From Nemorincola caseinilytica (lineage in GTDB: Bacteria > Bacteroidota > Bacteroidia > Chitinophagales > Chitinophagaceae), in the NCBI RefSeq assembly GCF_039540515.1, contig NZ_BAABFA010000005.1, positions 248,001 through 312,000 on the forward strand: a DNA stretch of 64,000 nucleotides. The letters run 5' to 3'. Below the pieces are notes generated by a model. That model was not told where the DNA came from. It worked only from the letters and a program-made list of their open reading frames with translations, and made no database searches. The position numbers and the translations under genes are program-made. Positions 44,206-52,478 of this stretch are shown piece by piece; within the stretch, counting starts at the first letter, position 1; every line of letters begins with the position of its first letter.

Positions 44206-46161
44206 ATGAACATGTTGTCCATTCCTTATCGTGTACTGGAGCGCCTCATATGGCCGGGCGTAGTGCTGCTTTTGCTGTTGCATACGCACGGCTATGCCCA
44301 AGGTGATGCTCTGCAGAAAGAAGCCCATAGCACAGCCGCTATGGACAGCCTATATGTAAAAGCATGCAGCCAATTGGACCCCGACAGCTCTATACGATGT
44401 TTCGAACAATTGCTATCGCTTTCCATTGCCGGGAAAAATGATTCGCTCACGAATGGCACACTTCTGAAACTGGGAGAACTATATGTTGTTAAAGGCGACC
44501 TGGCCAAAGGTCTTACCTATACAAAGCAGGCGCTGTCATATACATCATCATTGTCTCTGCTGGACCAGGCCAATGTATACGGGCATTTAGGTTCTATATA
44601 CTTCAGTATAGGAGATTATGTAAGCGCTACCGAGAATTTTTACCTGGGGCTCAGCTACATAAAAAGGAGCGATAACATGACCAGCGGTCTGGATGCCTGC
44701 ATATATCGCTACCTGGGTATGATCAACATAAGGCTGCACCAGAATGAAAAGGCGCTGCATTATTTAGATCTCGGCGAAGCCTCTGCCCGAAGGAATGGCA
44801 GCAAGAACCTGGTGGCGATATTGCTGCTTTGCAAGGGCGAGTATTATACCGGCATACATAGGATAGACAGCGCGCGCAAATGCTTCGATGCAGCAGTTGT
44901 TATCGCAGATAAGATAGCGCGTACCGACCTGAAGGTAGAGGCCTACGAAGGCATAGGGAAGGCATTGATAGAAGCTGCCAATTACAAAGAGGCCGTTCAT
45001 TTTCTGCAACTGGCCATAGATGTAGGCGATAGTATAGAGAAATCTACTGCCATAGATGCCTCCTACTATTTAGGCGAGGCCCTGTACCGGCTAAGGCGAT
45101 ACAACGATGCCGAGAGGGTTCTTGTGAATGCCTTGGAACAAGCCTCTGCAGCCCAGCTAAAGGACAATAAGATAAAAGGATATACCATACTTACAGAAGT
45201 GTATAAGGCTACAGGCCAGTACCCGAAGGCCATGGAGTGCATGGATAGTTTCATAGTGCTGAAGGAGTCGCTGGAGAATGCCGAAAAGACCCGGGCCATC
45301 AACCTGATGGATATAAAGTACCAGACAGCGCAGAAGGATAAGCGAATTGCGAAGAGTGAATTACTGATAGCAAGGCAGAACAGTAAGATAGCAAGAAAGA
45401 ACATGTGGATGCTCATTATAGGTGGTAGTGTATTGTTATTGCTGGTGGTGTCGGGGGGCATCTATTCGCATTCGCTGAACAGGCAAAGGTCGCTGGAGAA
45501 GGAGAATAAGATAGGTATACTGCAGGCGGCCGTACGCGGAGGCGACAATGAACGGAGACGCATAGCGCGCGAGCTGCACGACGGTATAGGGGGTATGCTC
45601 AGCGCAGCTATCATGCGCTTTAGTTCCATGCATCATGAATATCCCGCTATTACCGGTACCCGGGGATATTCTGAAGCTATGGACATACTGCGCGAGATGG
45701 GCGATGAAATAAGAAAAACAGCCCATAACCTAATGCCCGAAGTATTGCTGAAGCAAAGCCTGCCCGATGCGATACGCGCCTATTGCAACAATGTGCACAA
45801 AAGCGATGCATTGCATATAGACCTTCAGCGCTACGGCTCCTTCGACGATGTAACACAGGATCAGAAACTGAACCTGTACCGCATCGTGCAGGAACTGATA
45901 AAGAACATCATAGAGCATGCAGGCGCTAGTCATGCCATGGTGCAGCTGTTCCGTAATGAGCAGGCGTTGATCGTTATTGTAGAAGATGATGGTTGCGGGT
46001 TCGACAAGACCTTTGTGAAAATGGGACAGGGACTTCATAACATACAAACAAGAGTACATAGCCTGGATGGAAAACTAACTCTGGAATCGACACCCGGAAG
46101 AGGAACTTCTATTTTTATCGAGATAGAGACCGAAAGGTCAAATAGCGATAAGGCCGCCTGA
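44206..46161 (+). CDS. TPR-domain sensor histidine kinase (HisKA_3 type)
   Basis: A 651-residue kinase: signal/anchor at the N-terminus (1-32), a periplasmic sensor made of TPR repeats (about 45-390), one membrane helix (about 400-424), a HisKA_3 dimerisation domain with the phospho-acceptor His458 in RRRIARELHDGIGG, and an HATPase domain (QELIKNIIEHA, VEDDGCGFDK, GQGLHNIQTRVHSL). It pairs with the LuxR-type regulator 30 nt downstream. The ligand is unknown. Confidence 0.93.
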   Translation: MNMLSIPYRVLERLIWPGVVLLLLLHTHGYAQGDALQKEAHSTAAMDSLYVKACSQLDPDSSIRCFEQLLSLSIAGKNDSLTNGTLLKLGELYVVKGDLAKGLTYTKQALSYTSSLSLLDQANVYGHLGSIYFSIGDYVSATENFYLGLSYIKRSDNMTSGLDACIYRYLGMINIRLHQNEKALHYLDLGEASARRNGSKNLVAILLLCKGEYYTGIHRIDSARKCFDAAVVIADKIARTDLKVEAYEGIGKALIEAANYKEAVHFLQLAIDVGDSIEKSTAIDASYYLGEALYRLRRYNDAERVLVNALEQASAAQLKDNKIKGYTILTEVYKATGQYPKAMECMDSFIVLKESLENAEKTRAINLMDIKYQTAQKDKRIAKSELLIARQNSKIARKNMWMLIIGGSVLLLLVVSGGIYSHSLNRQRSLEKENKIGILQAAVRGGDNERRRIARELHDGIGGMLSAAIMRFSSMHHEYPAITGTRGYSEAMDILREMGDEIRKTAHNLMPEVLLKQSLPDAIRAYCNNVHKSDALHIDLQRYGSFDDVTQDQKLNLYRIVQELIKNIIEHAGASHAMVQLFRNEQALIVIVEDDGCGFDKTFVKMGQGLHNIQTRVHSLDGKLTLESTPGRGTSIFIEIETERSNSDKAA

Positions 46162-46191
46162 TATGGACCATTCATTTAAAACCCGACCTAT

Positions 46192-46827
46192 ATGAAAATC
46201 AAAATTGCCATAGCCGACGATCACCCGCTGATCATAAAAGGCCTGCAGTACATTTTGGCCAATAAGAGCAATATGCAGCTCACAGGTTGTTACACCAATG
46301 GCAGTGAGCTGTTCAGGGGGCTTGCCTCAGCGCCTGTTGATGTATTGATACTGGATATACATATGCCGGGCCAGAGCGGCGATGAGCTGGCCGAAATATT
46401 AAGTGGTATGTACCCGGATATGAAAATGCTGGCGCTTACCAATGAGGATAGTGTGTACCACATCAAGAACATGTTCAGGAAAGGTGTACATGGGTATATA
46501 CTAAAGACCACCAAAGAGGAGATATTGCTGGATGCGATAAGCACTGTATACAGTGGCGAACAGTACCTGGAAACGGCACTGAAAGAAAGGGTGATACAGG
46601 ATACACTATCGGCCCAGAAGCAGACCTCTGCAGATTCTTTGCTTTCCAGCAGGGAGAAAGAAGTGCTGCGCCTCATAGGTATGGACCTCACCAGCCAGCA
46701 GATAGCAGACAAGATATTTGTAAGCAAGCGAACGGTAGATTATTACCGCCTATGCCTGCTTACAAAACTAGGTGTGAAAAATGTAGGTGCGCTTGTAAAG
46801 AAAGGCATTCAATTGGGCTATATCTGA
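46192..46827 (+). CDS. NarL/FixJ-type response regulator
   Basis: A 211-residue regulator with an N-terminal receiver domain (phospho-acceptor Asp55 in LILDIHMPG, acidic pocket IADDHPLI) and a C-terminal LuxR helix-turn-helix (LSSREKEVLRLIGMDLTSQQIADKIFVSKRTVDYYR). It forms a two-component pair with the preceding kinase and may control the adjacent adhesin. It ends with a hairpin. Confidence 0.93.
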   Translation: MKIKIAIADDHPLIIKGLQYILANKSNMQLTGCYTNGSELFRGLASAPVDVLILDIHMPGQSGDELAEILSGMYPDMKMLALTNEDSVYHIKNMFRKGVHGYILKTTKEEILLDAISTVYSGEQYLETALKERVIQDTLSAQKQTSADSLLSSREKEVLRLIGMDLTSQQIADKIFVSKRTVDYYRLCLLTKLGVKNVGALVKKGIQLGYI

Positions 46828-46834
46828 TGACATA

Positions 46835-46868
46835 GAACGAGGGGAGGCAATATCGCTTCCCCTCGTTC
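46835..46868 (+). terminator. Terminator-like hairpin after response regulator
   Basis: Arms GAACGAGGGGAGGC and GCTTCCCCTCGTTC (one wobble), loop AATATC. No long T-run, so termination strength is uncertain. Confidence 0.55.
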
Positions 46869-46998
46869 TTAGATATATACCGGCCTCTACTTTTTCTTCA
46901 GGCAGCCGCAGTTCACACTTCGCTGGCCGCCTACACCATCCAGATATACCTCCTTTTGGAAATTTGTGCCATCATGGGTTCAAACACCAGTAAAGATA

Positions 46999-47652
46999 TC
47001 AGGTGCTTTCTTTTCCTCCTTTCAGGTATTTCCAGGTAGGTACTGCAAGGGTGGCACCTGCCACCGGCGCTAGTATATACAGCCAAAGGTGCTCTGTATG
47101 CTGCGACACCAGGGCCGGTGCCAGCGAACGTGCCGGGTTCATAGATGCTCCGCAAATGGGTCCGGCGAACATAGCCTCAAGCGTCACTACGGCGCCTATG
47201 GCCAGCCCTGCGAACATGCCTTGTTCCTTGCTGTCGGAGGCTACATTCAGAATGACCAGCATAAGGAAAAAGGTGAGAATGACCTCCAGTACGAACGACC
47301 GCATCGCCGGGCCAACAGGTATTGTAGTGCCCAGCAGCTCGTTGCCGGGGAAGAGACATCTCAATGTCGTACTTGCCAGCAGGGCGCCTGCCACCTGTGC
47401 TATTATATAGCCGGGTAGCTTCTTCGGAGAAAAAAGCCCTGCTATACTGAACGCTATGCTTACGGCGGGGTTCAGGTGCGCGCCCGATATATTGCCCAGT
47501 GCATATATCATGCTCATCACTATCAGGCCGAAAGTGATGGCGATACCCGCATGTGTAACGGTGCCACCCGTTTGCTGATCGATGACGATCGCCCCCGTTC
47601 CGCAAAGAACGAGGGCGAATGTCCCTATCATTTCTGTTATATAGTTTCTCAT
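46999..47652 (-). CDS. Aquaporin / MIP channel, last recognised gene of the arsenic operon
   Basis: A 217-residue six-helix channel with both NPA motifs: GAHLNPAVS and CGASMNPARS. The start at 47652 (MRNYITEMIGTF) is 3 nt after the DUF6428 stop, so it is in the ars operon. In some bacteria an aquaglyceroporin such as AqpS exports As(III) together with an arsenate reductase. No ArsB or Acr3 pump is seen in the cluster, so the same role is proposed here (inference). Confidence 0.92.
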   Translation of the reverse strand: MRNYITEMIGTFALVLCGTGAIVIDQQTGGTVTHAGIAITFGLIVMSMIYALGNISGAHLNPAVSIAFSIAGLFSPKKLPGYIIAQVAGALLASTTLRCLFPGNELLGTTIPVGPAMRSFVLEVILTFFLMLVILNVASDSKEQGMFAGLAIGAVVTLEAMFAGPICGASMNPARSLAPALVSQHTEHLWLYILAPVAGATLAVPTWKYLKGGKEST

Positions 47653-47655
47653 AGT

Positions 47656-48126
47656 TTAGCAGCAGCCACCTCCCGGTGTACAGCAAGTATTGTCCACCAT
47701 TGTCAGCTCGGCCAGTGATACTTTTTTCTTCTCCGGCACACCACATTTGTCCGATGCCAGGCAAGCAGTATGTTTCGCCAGCAGCTGGAAGTTCGTTCCA
47801 TTATATCCCAGCGCATATTTGCCTATCGTGCCGGTCTGGTATTCTACCTCTATCTCCAGGTCTTCCATACCCAGTACCTTTTCCGACAGGGCTATTATCT
47901 TCAGCAGCTTATCTGCTTTCAGCCTGTGGTCGTGGTCGCTGGCGCTCCATAGCTGAAAGTTGGCTACCTTTTCATTGCGCACTGTGCCGCCGCAGTCTAT
48001 GAAGTGTTTGCTTATCACACCCACCTCGGTCACATGAAAATGTTCGGGTACCAATGTCCCGTTCTCCAATTGAAAATTTACGCTTTGCCGGCCATTCAGC
48101 AGGGCTTTTATCTCTGATAGTTTCAT
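47656..48126 (-). CDS. DUF6428 family protein of the arsenic operon
   Basis: A 156-residue soluble protein beginning MKLSEIKALLNGRQSVNFQLENG, with HFHVTEVG in the middle and a cysteine-rich C-terminus: TVVDNTCC-type clusters ending GGGCC. Two CC pairs at the tail plus earlier cysteines could bind As(III) or another thiophilic metalloid. I recognise it as the DUF6428 type found in ars operons; the exact function is unknown. Confidence 0.8.
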   Translation of the reverse strand: MKLSEIKALLNGRQSVNFQLENGTLVPEHFHVTEVGVISKHFIDCGGTVRNEKVANFQLWSASDHDHRLKADKLLKIIALSEKVLGMEDLEIEVEYQTGTIGKYALGYNGTNFQLLAKHTACLASDKCGVPEKKKVSLAELTMVDNTCCTPGGGCC

Positions 48127-48142
48127 GTTGTTCGTTTTTTGT

Positions 48143-48583
48143 TTATTTCCAGTAATTGTTCTCCTTTGCTTCTTTTATCAGGTCTTCCACGCTTTCCCTT
48201 ATCTCATCTCTCACTATCCTTACCTGGGCCAGCATTTCCTCTTCCGAGCCCATGAACTGCGATGGGTCGGCAAAATACCATGCGAACTTTTTTACATTGC
48301 CGGGGAACGTGGGGCAGCGTTCTGCGCTTACGGCATCGCATACCGTTATCACGGCATCATAGGTTCTGCCTTCCCCCAGGTATTGCGCTACTTCATTTGT
48401 TTCATTGTCGCTTATATCTATACCTACCTCCCACATGGCTCTTACCACGGTGGGGTTCAGTCTGCCTTTTTCTATCCCTGCACTCTCGGCATAGAATATC
48501 CCTTCACTCATGGCTTTCAGGAAGGCCTCGGCCATCTGGCTCCTTGCCGAATTGTGGATGCAAACGAATAATACTCTGTACAT
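48143..48583 (-). CDS. arsC: Arsenate reductase, low-molecular-weight phosphatase type
   Basis: A 146-residue thioredoxin-coupled reductase that turns As(V) into As(III). The P-loop is CIHNSAR (Cys8, Arg14), and the resolving cysteines are Cys82 (VITVCDAVS) and Cys90 (AERCPTFPG). DPSQF/GSEEEM complete the family pattern. It has its own operator-like palindrome 16 nt before the ATG. Confidence 0.94.
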   Translation of the reverse strand: MYRVLFVCIHNSARSQMAEAFLKAMSEGIFYAESAGIEKGRLNPTVVRAMWEVGIDISDNETNEVAQYLGEGRTYDAVITVCDAVSAERCPTFPGNVKKFAWYFADPSQFMGSEEEMLAQVRIVRDEIRESVEDLIKEAKENNYWK

Positions 48584-48599
48584 TTTGTTTTTTCTTTTT

Positions 48600-48615
48600 A
48601 TCGCAATATTGCGAT
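48600..48615. promoter_or_regulatory. ArsR operator-like palindrome before arsC
   Basis: ATCGCAATATTGCGAT is a perfect 16-bp palindrome 16 nt before the arsC ATG. It agrees with the site before arsR at 48980-48995 in 14 of 16 positions. Confidence 0.6.
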
Positions 48616-48635
48616 GGTCTATGATAAAATTTTTT

Positions 48636-48965
48636 TTAGCAGCAGGTGGTCTTTATCTGAATGTCGGCGAAGAAGGCCGACAGCAACTGCCTGTATTCTG
48701 CCCATACTTTTGGGTTTATGCAATAGCACACACTCGTTCCTTCTACTGTCCCTTGTATCAGCCCGGCATTCTTTAGTTCTTTCAGGTGTTGCGATATCGT
48801 TGGCTGGGCCAATCCCAGTTCTTCCACCAGGCTGCCGCATACGCAGGCATTGGTCTTTAGCAGGTATTGTAGTATAGCTATCCTTGCAGGATGGGCTATC
48901 GCCTTGGCCATATTTGCCAGGTCGTTCTGCTTTTTCGTAAAAAGGTCTGTCTTGGTAGCGCCCAT
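48636..48965 (-). CDS. arsR: ArsR-family repressor
   Basis: A 109-residue winged-helix regulator. AHPARIAILQYLL and ELGLAQPTISQHLKELKNAGL are the HTH elements. The metalloid-binding cysteines are Cys41 and Cys43 in NACVCGSL, with another CC pair at the C-terminus (KTTCC). The start at 48965 (MGATKT) is the only ATG; the longer frame begins with TTG inside the operator-like site. Probably released from DNA by As(III). Confidence 0.92.
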   Translation of the reverse strand: MGATKTDLFTKKQNDLANMAKAIAHPARIAILQYLLKTNACVCGSLVEELGLAQPTISQHLKELKNAGLIQGTVEGTSVCYCINPKVWAEYRQLLSAFFADIQIKTTCC

Positions 48966-48979
48966 TCTTTTATCTTGAT

Positions 48980-48995
48980 ATTGCAATATTACGAT
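48980..48995. promoter_or_regulatory. ArsR operator-like site before arsR
   Basis: ATTGCAATATTACGAT lies 14 nt before the arsR ATG. It is an imperfect palindrome, differing at two positions from the perfect site at 48600-48615. Confidence 0.55.
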
Positions 48996-49231
48996 TGATT
49001 GATCATATCGCGCTAACCTGGCACGATATATTTTCGTTATAGGGTCATTGTATTATTCTCCGGTCACTTCGGTGTACCTACATTCAATGTCATTATGTTG
49101 TAATATTTTGTGGGTCAGATGTTTATTAGAGGTTTATAGCACAGGTTTTGCTACACATATTATCTGCGTATATGGTTAAACATCCTTATCTTCACGTTTT
49201 GCTAAGATCATTTTTTAATCAATTTACTGTA

Positions 49232-51436
49232 ATGTTCAAGAGAATATCACTTATGGTGCTTGCTGCTGCATGTACGGCAGGCACAGTATTTGCTCAAAAA
49301 CCCTGTGGTACTGACGAGCACTACCACCAGCTGCTGAAGGAACATCCCGAGCTGGTAGAATTGGAACAACAGTTCAATGAGCAGGTGGGCAGAGGGCTCG
49401 CTGCGAAGGGAACTGCCGGCGGACCCGATACCGCCTATTACGATCTGCCACTGGTCATACATGTCGTACACGACTATGGCTTCAGCACAGAGTTCCTCAG
49501 CGATAACGCCATATACGAGGCCGTGCAGAACTGGGCGCTGGCCTTTGTAAAGAAGAATGCCGATACCTCATTGGTGATACCTCCGTTCATACCATATATA
49601 GGTAATGCGCGCATACGCCTGCACCTGGCCACAAAAGACCCCAATGGCAATCCTACAAAGGGTGTTATACGTCACTATTCCTACCTTACCAATAACGGTA
49701 GCGATCAGTCGAAATTCACTCCCTGGCCCAATAATAAATACATGAACATATGGTTCACCAAAACACTGGGTACATCGGGCGCGGCAGCATATGCGTATTA
49801 TCCTTCCTCTGCAGCAGGTATGCCACACTATGATGGCGTGATAGGCCTTGCCGAATACCTGAACTACTCCAAGACCATACCGCACGAGATAGGCCACTGC
49901 CTGAACCTGCAGCACGTTTGGGGCAATACCAACAACCCTGCCGTGGCCTGTGGCAACGACCAGGTAGATGATACCCCGCCTACCAAGGGGCACAATCCCG
50001 GCTGTGTGGCATCTGCCATATATGACACAGCCTGCGCCACCGGCTATGCCAAGACCTATGTGTCTATGAGCGGTATGATGGACTCTGTAGTGAACTACCC
50101 CGATACGGTGAATGCGCAGAACATCATGGACTACACCTATTGCGCCAACATGTTCTCAATGGGCCAGTGTGTGCGTATGCGCAATGCCCTTACCAGCACT
50201 GTTGCAGGCCGCAATAACCTCATCACCCCTTCTAACCTCGTAGCTACGGGCGCGCTGGAGCCAATGCCCGATCTTCCCCCTGTTGCAGAGTTCTGCGTGA
50301 ACAAGGGTACAGGCGGTACTACTTCCGATCCCCGTTCTTACTTCCTCACTACAGATAACGTTATCGATTTCTCGTTCCGCAACATGTCCTGGAACGATAC
50401 TATCTCTTCTGTGAAGTGGGATTTCTCTAACGGTGCTGCTACACCTACCTCTACAGCTACCGGCAATGTTACCAATAGCTTCACTGTACCGGGCTGGGTC
50501 ACTGTTACCCTTACCGCTACATCTAATGCAGGTAGCAATACCCTGGTAAAGGAAAAAGCAGTATACGCTGCCGATCCTAACCCTGTAGGCGGCCTCGGTT
50601 ATTCGCAGTCTTTCGGCAGCGAAAGCGCGATATCTAACTGGCCTATGATAAACGTGTATGAGAACAACTTCAAATGGGAGTTCTACAATGGTGCAGGCAA
50701 GGACGATAACTCATGCGTTAGGTTCCGCTCGTACGATGGCTCTGACAGGCGCACAGGTACCGCTACCGGCGACTATGACGACTTCGTTACTCCTGCGTTC
50801 GACCTCGCAGGCCTCTCCGGCGACCTGTATTTCAACTTCTTCACTACAGGCGCATCTACCAGTCCCGGCGGCTGGGTAACAAAGGTGTATGACTCTCTGC
50901 AGATAGATGTCAGCACATCGGGCGGCGCACGCTGGCAGAAGATAGGCGCCTACCGCACTACCGATCTCGCCAACAACGGTTCAATAGGTGGCGAATTCAT
51001 ACCCGGCTCTTCTTCTACATGGGTGCCAAGGTCTGTGACCATACCGGCTACATACCGTACCAGCCAGACCTTCTTCCGTTTCCGTCTTCGTGCAGGCAAT
51101 GGCGGCAACAACGTATACCTCGATAACGTAGGTATAGGTCTCTTCCCTGCCGAGGTGCAGGAAGCTGCTGCTACCAGCAACAATTCACTGTATATCTATC
51201 CCAATCCTTCGTCCAATGGCTGCAACCTCGTGTTCAAGGCCGGTGATGACAACCGCATGAAATACTGCGTAAGGGATGTAACAGGCAAAGTGATACTGGA
51301 AGCCGAAAGGGCAGTTACCCCCAATAGCCTGAACACCGAGTTCATATCGCGCAGTGCAGTAGGTACTCCCGGTATGTACATCGTTACAGTTACATCGGGT
51401 AGCAGCATCAGCACACAGAAGATGGTGGTGTATTAA
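49232..51436 (+). CDS. Secreted M43-type zinc metalloprotease with PKD-like and T9SS sorting domains
   Basis: A 734-residue exported protease. Signal peptide MFKRISLMVLAAACTAGTVFAQ from the ATG at 49232 (the frame is open further up but lacks a signal-like start). The zinc motif is HEIGHCLNLQH (His218 first), followed by the Met-turn region (MDYTYCANMFSMGQC). After it come a PKD-type module (WDFSNGAATPTS...) and a C-terminal YPNPSSNGCNLVF type A T9SS domain. It likely degrades extracellular protein. Terminator at 51463. Confidence 0.9.
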   Translation: MFKRISLMVLAAACTAGTVFAQKPCGTDEHYHQLLKEHPELVELEQQFNEQVGRGLAAKGTAGGPDTAYYDLPLVIHVVHDYGFSTEFLSDNAIYEAVQNWALAFVKKNADTSLVIPPFIPYIGNARIRLHLATKDPNGNPTKGVIRHYSYLTNNGSDQSKFTPWPNNKYMNIWFTKTLGTSGAAAYAYYPSSAAGMPHYDGVIGLAEYLNYSKTIPHEIGHCLNLQHVWGNTNNPAVACGNDQVDDTPPTKGHNPGCVASAIYDTACATGYAKTYVSMSGMMDSVVNYPDTVNAQNIMDYTYCANMFSMGQCVRMRNALTSTVAGRNNLITPSNLVATGALEPMPDLPPVAEFCVNKGTGGTTSDPRSYFLTTDNVIDFSFRNMSWNDTISSVKWDFSNGAATPTSTATGNVTNSFTVPGWVTVTLTATSNAGSNTLVKEKAVYAADPNPVGGLGYSQSFGSESAISNWPMINVYENNFKWEFYNGAGKDDNSCVRFRSYDGSDRRTGTATGDYDDFVTPAFDLAGLSGDLYFNFFTTGASTSPGGWVTKVYDSLQIDVSTSGGARWQKIGAYRTTDLANNGSIGGEFIPGSSSTWVPRSVTIPATYRTSQTFFRFRLRAGNGGNNVYLDNVGIGLFPAEVQEAAATSNNSLYIYPNPSSNGCNLVFKAGDDNRMKYCVRDVTGKVILEAERAVTPNSLNTEFISRSAVGTPGMYIVTVTSGSSISTQKMVVY

Positions 51437-51462
51437 TAGTACAGCATCGTAAAATAATATGC

Positions 51463-51496
51463 ACAGGGCCGGCCATACAGCCGGCCCTGTTCTTTT
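51463..51496 (+). terminator. Strong terminator after metalloprotease
   Basis: A perfect 11-bp stem ACAGGGCCGGC / GCCGGCCCTGT with loop CATACA, then TCTTTT. Confidence 0.88.
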
Positions 51497-51522
51497 ATCC
51501 CTGCCATTACGCTGCTAAAAGG

Positions 51523-51530
51523 TATATTTG
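51523..51530 (+). promoter_or_regulatory. -7 box of the SDR gene
   Basis: TATATTTG, an exact TAnnTTTG match, 12 nt before the ATG at 51543. It overlaps the alternative TTG start at 51528 and so excludes it. Confidence 0.6.
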
Positions 51531-51542
51531 CGCCACATTGCT

Positions 51543-52355
51543 ATGGGGTATTACAACAATAAGATAGTCATCATCACAGGTGCCTCGTCGGGCATAGGCA
51601 AGGCGCTGGCAGAAGCTGCGCTGGCAGGAGGCGCAAAGGTGGCCGTATGTGCGCGCAATAGCGCAAAGCTGCGGGAAATGCTCCCTGCGTCCGATAGCCT
51701 GCTTTGTTTCCAGGCCGATGTGAGCCGCGAGGCCGACTGTACCGCATTCATAACGGCAGTGACCGAGAAGTGGGGTGGGGCAGATGTGCTCATCAATAAT
51801 GCAGGTATCAGCATGAGGGCCCTCTTCGATGAGGCCGACCCATCGGTGATACGCGAGCTGATGGATGTGAACTTCTGGGGAACGGTATACTGTACCAAGG
51901 CCGCCCTGCCGCACATCATGCGCAGCAAGGGAGTGGTAGTAGGTGTGTCGTCCATAGCCGGTTATAGGGGACTGCCCGCGCGTACCGGTTATTCGGCTTC
52001 CAAGTTCGCCATGCAAGGTTTCCTGGAAGCCCTGCGTACCGAGCTGCTGCATACAGGTACTCACATCATGTGGGTGTCGCCGGGTTTCACGGCTTCCAAT
52101 ATCCGCAATGTGGCCCGTACCGCCGATGGCTCTGCACAGGCCGAAACACCGCTGGATGAGAAAAAACTGATGAGCGCCGAAGAATGTGCGCGTATCATAC
52201 TCGATGCCATAGAAAAAAGGAAACGCAGCGTGATAATGACATCGCAGGGAAAACTGACGGTATGGCTCAATAAGTTACTGCCTTCCCTGGCCGATAAACT
52301 GGTGTACAAACACTTCCTTAACGAGCCCGATTCGCCCCTGAAGAAATACAACTGA
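51543..52355 (+). CDS. Short-chain dehydrogenase/reductase
   Basis: A 270-residue Rossmann-fold oxidoreductase: cofactor loop TGASSGIGKALAEA, NNAGISMRALF, the catalytic Ser in GVSSIAGYRG and the YSASK Tyr/Lys motif. The C-terminal part fits classical SDRs acting on membrane-associated or lipid substrates (inference). Monocistronic with a near-leaderless promoter arrangement. Confidence 0.92.
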   Translation: MGYYNNKIVIITGASSGIGKALAEAALAGGAKVAVCARNSAKLREMLPASDSLLCFQADVSREADCTAFITAVTEKWGGADVLINNAGISMRALFDEADPSVIRELMDVNFWGTVYCTKAALPHIMRSKGVVVGVSSIAGYRGLPARTGYSASKFAMQGFLEALRTELLHTGTHIMWVSPGFTASNIRNVARTADGSAQAETPLDEKKLMSAEECARIILDAIEKRKRSVIMTSQGKLTVWLNKLLPSLADKLVYKHFLNEPDSPLKKYN

Positions 52356-52478
52356 GTACAAAATATCTCCCATAGTTAATAATGTGGTCTCGGCTATCAT
52401 ATTATTCCTTGTTTTTGTATGCATAGCTAGAAGCATTTGATATTTTACCTAACTTTATTAGTTAAGTGCCTCTTTTAT

